From Verrucomicrobiia bacterium (GTDB lineage: Bacteria; Verrucomicrobiota; Verrucomicrobiia; Limisphaerales; UBA11358): a DNA stretch of 36,795 bases. Made by a program: the position numbers and the translations under genes. The stretch lies in NCBI GenBank assembly GCA_030038175.1, contig JASHPN010000291.1, positions 1 to 36,795 of the forward strand, given 5' to 3'. The number at the start of each line of letters is the position of its first letter. The stretch's first letter is position 1. Shown piece after piece: positions 1 to 7,931 of the stretch. The notes under the pieces were generated by a model. It was given only the letters and a program-made list of their open reading frames with translations, did not search any database and had not been told where the DNA came from.

Positions 1-1334
1 AGATAATCGGCCACGTCAATCGGCGCGGCGTTGAGCGTAAGATTTTTCCCGCCTTTGCCGGCGCGTTCCACCCAATAAACGTGGTCTGGCGCGCCCTGCT
101 CCAGAAACAGCTTCACTTCGTCGCGCAGATCGGCCAGGCGGCGGTTGCATTCAACGAGTTCCTGGCCCATGTCCTTGTCATTGCTCAGCTTGACCAGGTC
201 ACTGACGGCTTCCCGCAACCGTTGGACCGGCAGCGTGACGTTGTCCGGCGCCAGTTCCGGCCGCCGGATGCGCAGTTCCGTCCAGTTTCGCCTGGCGCGC
301 GATTCGCCGCCGCCAAAGCTGTTTTTCTTCACCGCTTTTTGAATTTCATCGCAAGCGGATTCGACCTTGTCAAAAAACTTGTCCGCTTCGGCCAAAACCT
401 CCGCCGCCAATTTCACGGCCGGTCCCTGCCGCAACGTTGCGAGCAATCCTTTCTCGGTGCGGGGATTCCACAACCGGTTGACGGCATAACGCATTTGGCC
501 GCTGGAAACACTCAGGCCGATGTGCCGCGAGGCGACCTGTTCCACGGTGTGAGCCTCGTCAAAGATCACGAAATCATTTTTGAAGAGAATTCCGCCGTCC
601 ACGTCGCTGTCAATGCCCGCCAGCAGGGTGAACAGGAGCGTATGATTCAAAACCAGGACGTCCGATGACAGAATCCGGTTGCGGGCGCGCTGAAAGAAAC
701 AAACTTCGTGGTCTTTCGCGAAATCGGAAGGAAATCCGCAGATTTTGGGGGCACAAAGGCCGCGTTCGGAGCACACTTGCGCCCATACTTTCGGGTCCGG
801 CTCGATGTCAAAATCCGAGAGGCTGCCGTTCCGGGTGGTTTTCGACCATTCGTAAATGCGCTGCAATTCGGCGGTTTCGGAAGTTGTGAAAAGATTTTTG
901 CTTTGCTGGACGGCTTTATGGAGCCGGTGAGTGCACAGGTAGTTGGCCCGGCCTTTGAGCATGGTAAAAGCAAATTTCACCGGCTCGGGCAAGGTCCCGA
1001 GCACGCCGGCCAGCATCGGCAAATCCTTCTCGATCAATTGCTCCTGCAAATTGATCGTATGGGTTGAAACCACGGCCTTTTTCTTTCGGGAAACGGCAAA
1101 TAAAATGGCGGGGATCAAATAAGCCAGTGATTTGCCGACGCCGGTCCCGGCTTCCACGGCCAGATGCTCGCCGTTTTGGAGCGCACGGGCGACCGCAACC
1201 GCCATTTCCTGCTGCTGCGGGCGAAATTCAAAATTGCGCGCGCGGGACAAAATCCCGTTCGGCGAAAAAATTTCGGCGGTCTGCGACATGATGTCCGCTC
1301 CCGCCAAAGGCTCTTGTTCGACAACTGCGATCAT
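1..1334 (-). CDS. dinG: DinG/XPD-type ATP-dependent DNA helicase (3' end outside window)
   Basis: Superfamily 2 iron-sulfur helicase of the DinG/XPD kind, which unwinds DNA 5'->3' in repair. It is missing from the ORF track because it runs off the left edge; I read it from the reverse complement. Visible: Walker A 'AGTGVGKS' at about residues 62-69, 'STHTINLQEQL' at 90-100, and a DEAH box in 'VIFDEAH' at about 256-262. Cysteines at about 134, 188, 194, 199 and 212 lie between Walker A and DEAH, where DinG/XPD proteins bind a 4Fe-4S cluster. About 444 codons are present; the C-terminal helicase motifs are outside. I chose ATG 1334, preceded by GGAAAG; an in-frame ATG at 1289, preceded by GGGAG, is an alternative. 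No N-terminal exonuclease domain is present. The family call is firm; the exact subfamily is not. Confidence 0.9.
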   Translation of the reverse strand, partial: MIAVVEQEPLAGADIMSQTAEIFSPNGILSRARNFEFRPQQQEMAVAVARALQNGEHLAVEAGTGVGKSLAYLIPAILFAVSRKKKAVVSTHTINLQEQLIEKDLPMLAGVLGTLPEPVKFAFTMLKGRANYLCTHRLHKAVQQSKNLFTTSETAELQRIYEWSKTTRNGSLSDFDIEPDPKVWAQVCSERGLCAPKICGFPSDFAKDHEVCFFQRARNRILSSDVLVLNHTLLFTLLAGIDSDVDGGILFKNDFVIFDEAHTVEQVASRHIGLSVSSGQMRYAVNRLWNPRTEKGLLATLRQGPAVKLAAEVLAEADKFFDKVESACDEIQKAVKKNSFGGGESRARRNWTELRIRRPELAPDNVTLPVQRLREAVSDLVKLSNDKDMGQELVECNRRLADLRDEVKLFLEQGAPDHVYWVERAGKGGKNLTLNAAPIDVADY

Positions 1335-1414
1335 TACTTTCCAGCATAACAGCGGTATTTCAGAGAAAAAACGAAAATGACAAACCAGCGATACCTGCAT
1401 TCCAGAGCAGAACC

Positions 1415-1581
1415 GGGGAGCGTCCGTCAGACCGCCCGGAGCGCGACTGTGTCCCATCAGGGGGACCAGTCGCAGCATGTCCGCAATGCGTTGAGTTGCG
1501 GCTCATGAGCGAGGCCTCCGGCTGTTAACAGGCTGCGACTGGTCTCCGACACAGTCGCGCCCCGAGGCGCGTGTGCTCCCC
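1415..1581. repeat. Intergenic palindromic repeat, family A copy 1
   Basis: The gap between the helicase and cobA-hemD holds a long imperfect inverted repeat. The left arm has 'GAGCGCGACTGTGTC' followed by 'GGACCAGTCGCAGC'; the right arm is its reverse complement near 1531-1563. Outer 'GGGGAGC' (1415) and 'GCTCCCC' (1575) extend the pairing. Related elements occur at 4808, 14266 and 23311. No ORF or promoter is convincing here. Confidence 0.75.
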
Positions 1582-1625
1582 GCTTTCTCCTTTCGATTTA
1601 CGGCCCTTTTTTTTAGATTATTTGG

Positions 1626-3143
1626 GTGAAATCTAAAGGCGCGGTTTATTTGGTGGGCGCCGGGCCGGGCGACGCGGGATTGCTGACGTTGCGCGGCGCG
1701 GAATTGATCGGCCGCGCCGATACAGTGGTCTATGACCTGCTCGTCAATCCGGCCCTGCTTCGGCTGGCGCGGCCGGGAGCGGAACTGATCTCGCGCGGCA
1801 AGCGCTCCCAAATGCCGCAGGAAAAAATCACCGCCATGCTCATCGCCAAGGCCGGGGAAGGAAAATTAGTGGTGCGCCTCAAAGGCGGCGATCCGTATGT
1901 TTTTGGCCGCGGCGCCGAGGAGGCGATGGCCCTGGCCGAGGCTGGAATCTCCTTCGAAGTCGTGCCCGGGGTGTCTTCCGTTGTCGCCGCGCCTAATTAC
2001 GCGGGCATTCCGCTGACCCACCGGGACTATTGTTCCAGCTTCACGGTTTTTACCGGCCACGAAGCCGAGGAACGCGCCGAAGGCCAGTTGCTCTATAGCC
2101 AGATCGCCAAAATCCCGGGAACCAAAGTCGCCCTCATGGGCACGGACACCCTGGACGAGTGGACAAAGACCGTCATGGCCCACGGCCTCTCTCCGGACAC
2201 GCCGGCGGCCATCGTCCAATGGGGCACGTGCGGCAAGCAAAAATCCGCGGACGGGACGCTGGGAACCATTGGCGGGCTGGCCAAAGAAAAAAAATTTTCG
2301 CCGCCGGCGCTGGTGATCGTCGGCGACGTGGTCCGGCTGCGGAGCCGGCTGAATTGGTTCGAGAAGCGCCCGCTGTTTGGAAAGCGGATTGTCGTGACGC
2401 GCGCGCGGAACAATGCCGGTGAGTTTTCCCAAAAGCTGGCCGATTTGGGCGCGGAAGTCCTTGAAATTCCCGCCATCAAGAGAATGCCGCCCGAGGACAA
2501 ACAGAATGTCGTGGATGCGATGCTCTCGCTCAATTCCTACGATTGGCTGGTTTTCACCAGCGCGAACGGGGTGACGGGGTTCTTCGATTTGTTCTTTAAA
2601 CATTTTCACGACCTGCGCGACCTGGGCGGCGCAAAAATCGCGGCCGTTGGCCCCGCCACCGCCGCGAAACTGCATGAGTTGCATTTGCAGGTGGACGCGG
2701 TGCCCGATGAATTCCTCGGAAAGAAAATCGCCGAGACGATGGCCAAACATAGCAGCCTCGAAAATTGCAAGATTTGCCTCTTGCGCGCGGACACGGCCAA
2801 TGCCGACTTGCCGCGGGCCCTGGAGGAATTCGGCGCGATTGCGGACGACATTGCCGTCTATAAGACCGTGGGCGAGACCGAAAATATTTCCGGCGACGTC
2901 GAGGATTTTTTGAAAAACGGCGCGGACTGGGTAACGTTCACCAGCGGTTCGACCGCGCAATTTTTTCATGCGCGCTTTGACCTTCTGAAATTGTCCAGGC
3001 AGTTCCCGCAAATGAAACTGGCCTCGGTGGGTCCCGAAACGGGCAAAGTCATTCGTGCGCTCGGGCTGGAGCCGAAAATCGAGGCCCGGGAGCACACCGC
3101 TAAAGGGTTGCTGGCCGAATTGGTGCGGGCTGAAACCAGTTGA
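1626..3143 (+). CDS. cobA-hemD: Uroporphyrinogen-III C-methyltransferase / uroporphyrinogen-III synthase fusion
   Basis: Bifunctional cytosolic tetrapyrrole enzyme. The N-terminal half (about 1-245) is a CobA/SUMT methyltransferase making precorrin-2, the precursor of siroheme and cobalamin. It shows 'VGAGPGD' at 10-16, 'GGDPYVFGRGAEE' at 87-99, 'VVPGVSS' at 112-118 and 'GIPLTHRDY'. The C-terminal half (about 252-505) is HemD, which closes hydroxymethylbilane to uroporphyrinogen III, beginning around 'GKRIVVTRARNNAGEF'. CobA-HemD fusions are known in several phyla, and 505 aa fits the sum of both domains. The start is GTG at 1626; no clear Shine-Dalgarno is visible. The sulfatase follows 42 nt downstream on the same strand, so co-transcription is possible. 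I saw no cobalamin riboswitch upstream. Confidence 0.93.
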   Translation: MKSKGAVYLVGAGPGDAGLLTLRGAELIGRADTVVYDLLVNPALLRLARPGAELISRGKRSQMPQEKITAMLIAKAGEGKLVVRLKGGDPYVFGRGAEEAMALAEAGISFEVVPGVSSVVAAPNYAGIPLTHRDYCSSFTVFTGHEAEERAEGQLLYSQIAKIPGTKVALMGTDTLDEWTKTVMAHGLSPDTPAAIVQWGTCGKQKSADGTLGTIGGLAKEKKFSPPALVIVGDVVRLRSRLNWFEKRPLFGKRIVVTRARNNAGEFSQKLADLGAEVLEIPAIKRMPPEDKQNVVDAMLSLNSYDWLVFTSANGVTGFFDLFFKHFHDLRDLGGAKIAAVGPATAAKLHELHLQVDAVPDEFLGKKIAETMAKHSSLENCKICLLRADTANADLPRALEEFGAIADDIAVYKTVGETENISGDVEDFLKNGADWVTFTSGSTAQFFHARFDLLKLSRQFPQMKLASVGPETGKVIRALGLEPKIEAREHTAKGLLAELVRAETS

Positions 3144-3185
3144 TGGTGACCCGATATCGCGGCAACCCAAAAAACAGAGGCATCC

Positions 3186-4790
3186 GTGACAATTCCAGAG
3201 ATCAACCGGCGCGATGCACTCAAGGCAATGGGCGCATTGGCCGCAGGCGCCGTTCTGCCGGCTCTCGGCGCTCCCGAATTTCCGGGGCGCAAACCGAACA
3301 TCGTGTTCATCGAGTGCGACCAATTCCGGGCGGATGTCTGTTCCCGCGAGGGATTTCCCCTGGATACGACGCCGTTCATGGATTCTCTGGCCCGAACGGG
3401 CATCTGGTTCAACAAGGCCTATGCGGCCTCGCCATCCTGTGTCCCCAGCCGGAACTCTTTGTGGACGGGGCGGTGGCCGACGTCCACCGGCATCAAATCA
3501 AACGCGAACCTGAACGACACTCCGAATTTCAATGTGGGCCTGGACGACGTCGTCAAAGCGCAAGGGTACAAAATGGCGGCCATCGGGAAAATGTTCCATT
3601 CTTATTTGCGTTTGCGGCCGCAGGAATTCGATTATTACAGACCTTACGGGCACCTGGGCCAGCCCGGAGCCACGGATCCCGAGGTGAAGCGATTTAGCGC
3701 CTTTCTTGAGAGCACCGAATTTTACGCCTCGCTCGAGCCTTCGCCCTTTCCCGCTCAAATGCAGCAGCCGTATCGCATGGTGACCGACGCACAGAATTGG
3801 ATCAACTCGCTGGACGGCCGCGATCCATTTTTTTTATATCTTTCCATCAACGAACCGCACAATCCCTACCAGGTTTCCGAACCTTATTATTCGATGTTTC
3901 CGCCCGATCAATTGCCGCCGTTAAAGGCCGGCCCGGAAACGATCAGAAAAAAGGGACGAAAATATGTCCAATTGAAGGAATTGATGCTCAAAGCCTATCC
4001 CGCCCTGGATGAAGATATTCCCCGCATCCGGAGCATCTACTTCGGGATGATGCGCCTGATTGACGACCAGGTCAGGCGCCTGGTGGATTTTCTCAAAAGG
4101 AAGGGCGTTTATGAGAATACCGTGATTATTTTTGCCGCCGACCATGGGGATTATGCCGGGGAATACGGCCTGATCAAGAAAGGCGCGGGCGTTCCCGAAT
4201 GCCTCACCCGCATTCCAATGCTTTGGCATGGTCCCGGAATCATGCAACAGGCGGCGCCGCACCCCGCTCATGTTTCCAACACCGACCTTTTCCCGACGAT
4301 TTGCGGGCTGTTGGGGGTCCCCTTGCCCGACGGCGTTCAGGGACGAAATCTGTGGCCTCTGTTGACCGGACAAACTTATCCGGAACAGGAATTTGCCGGC
4401 ATGCTGGTGATGCAGGGCATGGGAGGACTGGATTATTCCAGCATCAAGGAACTGAATCCTTTCAAGGAAGGCGCCCTCCATCACGGCAGTCCCCGATATT
4501 TTGACGAACTGAACAGTTGGACGCAAAGCGGGATCCTGCGAATGCTGCGCAAAGGAGATTGGAAACTTGTTTACGATATGCAGGGGCGCGGAGAACTGTA
4601 TCATCTGGCGGAAGATCCCGCGGAATTGAACAATTTTTATGGGTTGGCCGCGCATCGCTCAAAGCAAACCGAATTGCTTGCGGACCTGCTCGCCTGGGAA
4701 CTGCGCACCCAGGACCCGCTGCCGCTCCCGGAAAACGGCCCTCACAAATACGTTTTGAAACGCGATCCAAATAATTATTGGGCTTCTTAA
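3186..4790 (+). CDS. Tat-exported sulfatase (alkaline-phosphatase superfamily)
   Basis: Type I sulfatase, hydrolysing sulfate esters probably on a polysaccharide or sulfated carbohydrate outside the cytoplasm. The N-terminus has a twin-arginine signal, 'NRRDALKAMGALAAGAV' at 7-23. Metal-site Asp is in 'FIECDQFRAD' (D45), the formylglycine motif is 'CVPSR' at 85-89 (C-x-P-S-R, anaerobic sulfatase maturase or FGE substrate), and 'ADHGD' at about 318-322 supplies further metal ligands. The pattern resembles the iduronate-2-sulfatase/choline-sulfatase branch. Length 534 aa is normal. The start is GTG at 3186; the alternative downstream starts would remove the Tat motif. No maturase gene is in the window. 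The substrate cannot be read from sequence; loss of Cys85 would argue against activity, but it is intact. Confidence 0.93.
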   Translation: MTIPEINRRDALKAMGALAAGAVLPALGAPEFPGRKPNIVFIECDQFRADVCSREGFPLDTTPFMDSLARTGIWFNKAYAASPSCVPSRNSLWTGRWPTSTGIKSNANLNDTPNFNVGLDDVVKAQGYKMAAIGKMFHSYLRLRPQEFDYYRPYGHLGQPGATDPEVKRFSAFLESTEFYASLEPSPFPAQMQQPYRMVTDAQNWINSLDGRDPFFLYLSINEPHNPYQVSEPYYSMFPPDQLPPLKAGPETIRKKGRKYVQLKELMLKAYPALDEDIPRIRSIYFGMMRLIDDQVRRLVDFLKRKGVYENTVIIFAADHGDYAGEYGLIKKGAGVPECLTRIPMLWHGPGIMQQAAPHPAHVSNTDLFPTICGLLGVPLPDGVQGRNLWPLLTGQTYPEQEFAGMLVMQGMGGLDYSSIKELNPFKEGALHHGSPRYFDELNSWTQSGILRMLRKGDWKLVYDMQGRGELYHLAEDPAELNNFYGLAAHRSKQTELLADLLAWELRTQDPLPLPENGPHKYVLKRDPNNYWAS

Positions 4791-4807
4791 CCTGGCAGCG
4801 CATTGGC

Positions 4808-4941
4808 CGGAGCGCGGCTGCCTGCCCTTCCGTAGCCTTTGGCGAAGGAGGGTGTCCCGCTCCGAGCGGGACCAGCCTCAGCACCCCGTGACGCATTGAT
4901 TCGCGCCTGTGGGCAAGTCGTCCGGCTGCCAGCCGCGCCCC
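4808..4941. repeat. Intergenic palindromic repeat, family A copy 2
   Basis: Inverted repeat with left arm 'GGAGCGCGGCTGCC' and right arm 'GGCTGCCAGCCGCGCCCC'. The core 'CCCTTCCGTAGCC' and 'GCGAAGGAGGGTG' recurs in the copies at 14266 and, inverted, at 23311. It lies directly after the sulfatase stop, in the 209-nt gap before the batD ORF. Confidence 0.78.
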
Positions 4942-4999
4942 GAATTTTGAAATTCCTGAACTTTTTTTTTATCGAATTGTCTATATAATCACGGTCGGA

Positions 5000-7075
5000 A
5001 TGGGTTTCAAACACATGACCAAATTGAGTCAACGCAACGGCTTGCCCCGGGAAGCCGGGCGATTTTATTTGCCTTTGAGGGACCTCATTTTTAATGCACA
5101 GAAGATGCCGCCCCTAACGGGGCTCGGGATTCTATCGCTTTTATACTACAAATATGTCGCGCCTACGGCGCTTGCATTCGGACATCAAGTGTCCGGTGGT
5201 GCGTATCAAAGCCCCATTAGGGGCGACATATATGTAGAATGCAGCCCCAAAAAAGAAGAAGCCCCGTTAGGGGCGGCATATTCTAACACAAGCTCACAAA
5301 AATCAAGACGTGCCCTGCCTTGGCTCACGCGGTATCTGCTCCTTTCAATTTGCTTTTTTATCCCGTTTATTTCGCAGGCCGCGAATTTCACAGCCTCGCT
5401 GGACCGTGATACGATTACCCTGGGCGAGAGCGCGACGCTGTCCCTGACCTTTGAAGGCGGCCAGCCCGGCAATGTCCCGACGCCGGACGTGCCCGGCCTG
5501 CAGATCGTCAGCACCGGCAATTCCAGCAGCGTCAGCTTTAATAACGGAAACAACCAGATGAGTTCAGTGTTCACGGTCACCTTCTCCGTCACGCCGCAAC
5601 AAACCGGCACTTTTACGATTCCCGGGATGGTCGCCGATATCGGGGGCCAGCAAATCCGGACCGATCCGATCAAATTGACGGTGGTGCAGGCATCCGGTCC
5701 CACCGCGGCCCAAATTAATTCGGGTTCGCAAGTTGCCTTTATGCGTCTCTCGCTCCCGCGGAAGAAAGTTTATCCCGGGCAACTCATCAGCGGACAATTG
5801 CAATTATGTTTTCGCGATGACGTCCAGCAGGAGGCCAATTTTCAAATCACTTCCCTGCCGGCGAATGGATTTACGATTGGCAAGTTCGTTCAGGGCGGGA
5901 CCGAGCGCGCCCAAATCGGCAGCCGGGTTTACAAGGTCATCCCGTTTTCCATCGCGCTGGCGGCCACGAAAACCGGCGCGTTGAGCGTCGGCCCGATTTC
6001 CGCCAGTGTCGTGCTCATGATGAACAACGGCGGAGGATGGGGACCGTTTGGAGGTTTTTTTGGGGAGCAAAAGCAGGTAATGCTGACCGCCGATTCGGTG
6101 ACCGCTGACTCGTTTCCGCTCCCCGCGCAAAATGTTCCGGCGAATTTCACTGGCGCCGTCGGAGATTACTCAATGATCGTCAGCGCCGGTCCGACCAACG
6201 TGGCCGTGGGCGATCCGGTGACCGTGCGCGTGGAAATTACCGGCCGCGGGGCCGTTGATTCCGTCCAGCTTCCCGACCAAACCGGCTGGAGTCATTTCAA
6301 AATCTTCTCTCCAACCTCAAAGACCCGGCTGGACGACGACCTGGGGGACGCCGGCGCCAAAACCTTCGAAGAAATCGTCACGCCGGAGAACGCGGACGTC
6401 CGCGAATTGCCGCCGTTTTCATTTTCATTTTTCAATCCGGACGATGGAAACTATCATACCTTAACTCAACCGGCCATGCCGCTGGCAGTGAGATCGGCGG
6501 GCGCGACGCCGTTGCCAACTATCACGGCGGGGGCCCGGCAACCGGAAAGCCAGGCGCCGCAGGATATCGTGCCCATCCGGCAAAATTTGGGCACGCCGGC
6601 GGCGGCGGCGGCCATTCCGTTCATTGCGCGCCCCTCTTTTATCGCGTTGCAAAGCGTTCCCGTTTTGGCATTTTTTGCGGCGCTGGTTTGGCGGAAGCGC
6701 ACGGATCATCTGGCCAATCATCCGCGTTTGCGCCGGCAGCGGGCCGTCGCGCAAATCGTCGCAGCCGGCCTGGAGGACTTGAACCAATTCGCCATCCAAA
6801 ACAAGGCGCCCGAGTTCTTTGCCATGCTGTTTCGCTTGTTGCAGGAACAACTGGGCGAACGCCTCGACTGTCCGGCCATTTCGATCACCGAGGCGGACGT
6901 GGATGAGCGGCTGGTCCGGATGGGCGCCCGGCCGGAAACGGTGGAGGCTCTTCGCGAACTATTTCAAGCCTGCAATCAGGCCCGGTACGCCCAGGTGCAA
7001 ACGTCCCAGGAGCTTTCCGCCCTGGTCTCAAAATTCAAAAAAACCGCCGGCGATCTCCAGCAATTGAAAGCATGA
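5000..7075 (+). CDS. batD: BatD-like protein (oxygen tolerance family), 5' end overrun by repeats
   Basis: Membrane-anchored protein of the Bat family (PF13584 type). Such proteins sit with BatA/B/E and MoxR in an envelope complex of uncertain function. A signal-peptide-like stretch, 'YLLLSICFFIPFISQA', occurs at ORF residues 112-127, followed by the characteristic 'LDRDTITLGESATLSLTF'. Repeated beta-sandwich regions follow, then a transmembrane helix near 'SVPVLAFFAALVW' and an approximately 120-aa cytoplasmic tail. The start is unresolved: in-frame ATGs are at 5000, 5015 and 5105 (the last inside a repeat) and a GTG at 5189. All put 50-110 extra residues, encoded by REP-like palindromes, before the signal peptide. 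The stop overlaps the start of the next gene (ATGA). No batA, batB or moxR is adjacent. Confidence 0.82.
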   Translation: MGFKHMTKLSQRNGLPREAGRFYLPLRDLIFNAQKMPPLTGLGILSLLYYKYVAPTALAFGHQVSGGAYQSPIRGDIYVECSPKKEEAPLGAAYSNTSSQKSRRALPWLTRYLLLSICFFIPFISQAANFTASLDRDTITLGESATLSLTFEGGQPGNVPTPDVPGLQIVSTGNSSSVSFNNGNNQMSSVFTVTFSVTPQQTGTFTIPGMVADIGGQQIRTDPIKLTVVQASGPTAAQINSGSQVAFMRLSLPRKKVYPGQLISGQLQLCFRDDVQQEANFQITSLPANGFTIGKFVQGGTERAQIGSRVYKVIPFSIALAATKTGALSVGPISASVVLMMNNGGGWGPFGGFFGEQKQVMLTADSVTADSFPLPAQNVPANFTGAVGDYSMIVSAGPTNVAVGDPVTVRVEITGRGAVDSVQLPDQTGWSHFKIFSPTSKTRLDDDLGDAGAKTFEEIVTPENADVRELPPFSFSFFNPDDGNYHTLTQPAMPLAVRSAGATPLPTITAGARQPESQAPQDIVPIRQNLGTPAAAAAIPFIARPSFIALQSVPVLAFFAALVWRKRTDHLANHPRLRRQRAVAQIVAAGLEDLNQFAIQNKAPEFFAMLFRLLQEQLGERLDCPAISITEADVDERLVRMGARPETVEALRELFQACNQARYAQVQTSQELSALVSKFKKTAGDLQQLKA
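5105..5282. repeat. Cluster of four REP-like palindromes
   Basis: Four related short palindromes. Two point one way: 'ATGCCGCCCCTAACGGGGCTC' without its last base at 5105, and the degenerate 'ATGTCGCGCCTACGGCGCTT' at 5154. Two are inverted: 'AAGCCCCATTAGGGGCGACA' at 5209 and 'AAGCCCCGTTAGGGGCGGCA' at 5259. The first and last units are near-perfect reverse complements, so the cluster is itself an inverted repeat. Units of this look are typical intergenic REP sequences; here they lie in frame inside the batD ORF. No REP-associated transposase gene is in the window. Confidence 0.85.
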
Positions 7076-7833
7076 AACGTTTTCTCTCCATTCTTTTGGC
7101 CGCCCTGGCCATGTGTGCCGGCGCCGGGACGCTGCTCGCCTCGAATGCCCCGTCGGATTTTTCGGCAGCCAACCAATTCTATGCCGAAGGAAAATTTTCG
7201 GAGGCCGCAAAAGTTTATGAGAGCCTTCTTAATTCCGGCGTGATTTCGCCCAACCTGCTTTTCAACGACGGCAATGCAGAATTCAAGGCCGGTAACGTGG
7301 GCCGCGCGATTGCGGCGTACCGGCGCGCCGCTTTGCTGGCCCCGCGCGACTCGGATGTTCACGCCAATCTGGGCTTCGTCCGCAATCAGGTGCAGGGCGA
7401 CACCTTGCATGAAAACGATTGGTCCCGGATGGAGGGATGGCTCGGCGCCTTGACGTTGAATGAATGGGCGGCATGGACGGCAATATTATTCTGGCTCACC
7501 TTCCTCCTCTTTGCCGCGCTCCAATTCCGTCCCGCCTTGAGAAATCTGTTACGCACCCCGGCCCGCATCGCCGCAGTGGCCGCGGTCTGTGCCTGCGCGT
7601 GCCTGGCCGGCGCCGTACACCTTCACTATTCCGAATCCGTAGCCGTGGTGGTTTTGCCGGATGCGGTGGCCCGGAGCGGCCCCTTTGCCGACGCGCAAAA
7701 CGCCTTCGCCGTCCACGATGGCGCCGAGCTGGCCGTTTTAGACCGGATCAATGGCTGGGTGCAAGTCAGCGACGACAACGGCCGGTCCGGCTGGATGCAG
7801 AACGCGCAGGTTGAAGTGATCCCGGCAATTTAA
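7072..7833 (+). CDS. batE: BatE-like TPR protein with C-terminal SH3-like domain
   Basis: Envelope protein of the Bat operon type. An N-terminal signal peptide or anchor ('FLSILLAALAMCAGAGTLLA') is followed by TPR repeats ('NQFYAEGKFSEAAKVYE', 'NDGNAEFKAGNVGRAIAAYR', 'ALLAPRDSDVHANLGF'). Two hydrophobic helices follow ('WTAILFWLTFLLFAAL' and 'IAAVAAVCACACLAGAV'), and the C-terminus is a bacterial SH3-like module ending 'WVQVSDDNGRSGWMQ'. It overlaps batD by four bases (ATGA), indicating translational coupling, and ends convergent with the glycosyltransferase. The function of Bat proteins is not settled; TPR-SH3 architecture fits a scaffold role. The name BatE rests on domain order and the BatD neighbour. 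Confidence 0.8.
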   Translation: MKRFLSILLAALAMCAGAGTLLASNAPSDFSAANQFYAEGKFSEAAKVYESLLNSGVISPNLLFNDGNAEFKAGNVGRAIAAYRRAALLAPRDSDVHANLGFVRNQVQGDTLHENDWSRMEGWLGALTLNEWAAWTAILFWLTFLLFAALQFRPALRNLLRTPARIAAVAAVCACACLAGAVHLHYSESVAVVVLPDAVARSGPFADAQNAFAVHDGAELAVLDRINGWVQVSDDNGRSGWMQNAQVEVIPAI

Positions 7834-7931
7834 ACAGAGCCGCGACCGTGAGGGAGCGGGAGGGACGTGCCTTCGCGCAGGCACCGAAAAATGGTCTCGG
7901 GGAGCAGCAGAAACGAGAAAAGTATGCCGGC

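Noticed and set aside
1866-3323. 485-aa minus-strand ORF
   Set aside because: Antisense shadow of cobA-hemD and the sulfatase start; His/Arg-rich low-complexity translation with no motif.
3921-4655. 244-aa minus-strand ORF
   Set aside because: Antisense shadow of the sulfatase, which has clear catalytic motifs.
4978-4990. TATAAT before the batD ORF
   Set aside because: A perfect -10 hexamer is present at 4984, but I found no -35 at a normal distance; kept out of the feature list.
7867-7886. Hairpin GTGCCT...AGGCAC between batE and the glycosyltransferase
   Set aside because: Short stem and no T-run on either strand, so not called as a terminator.
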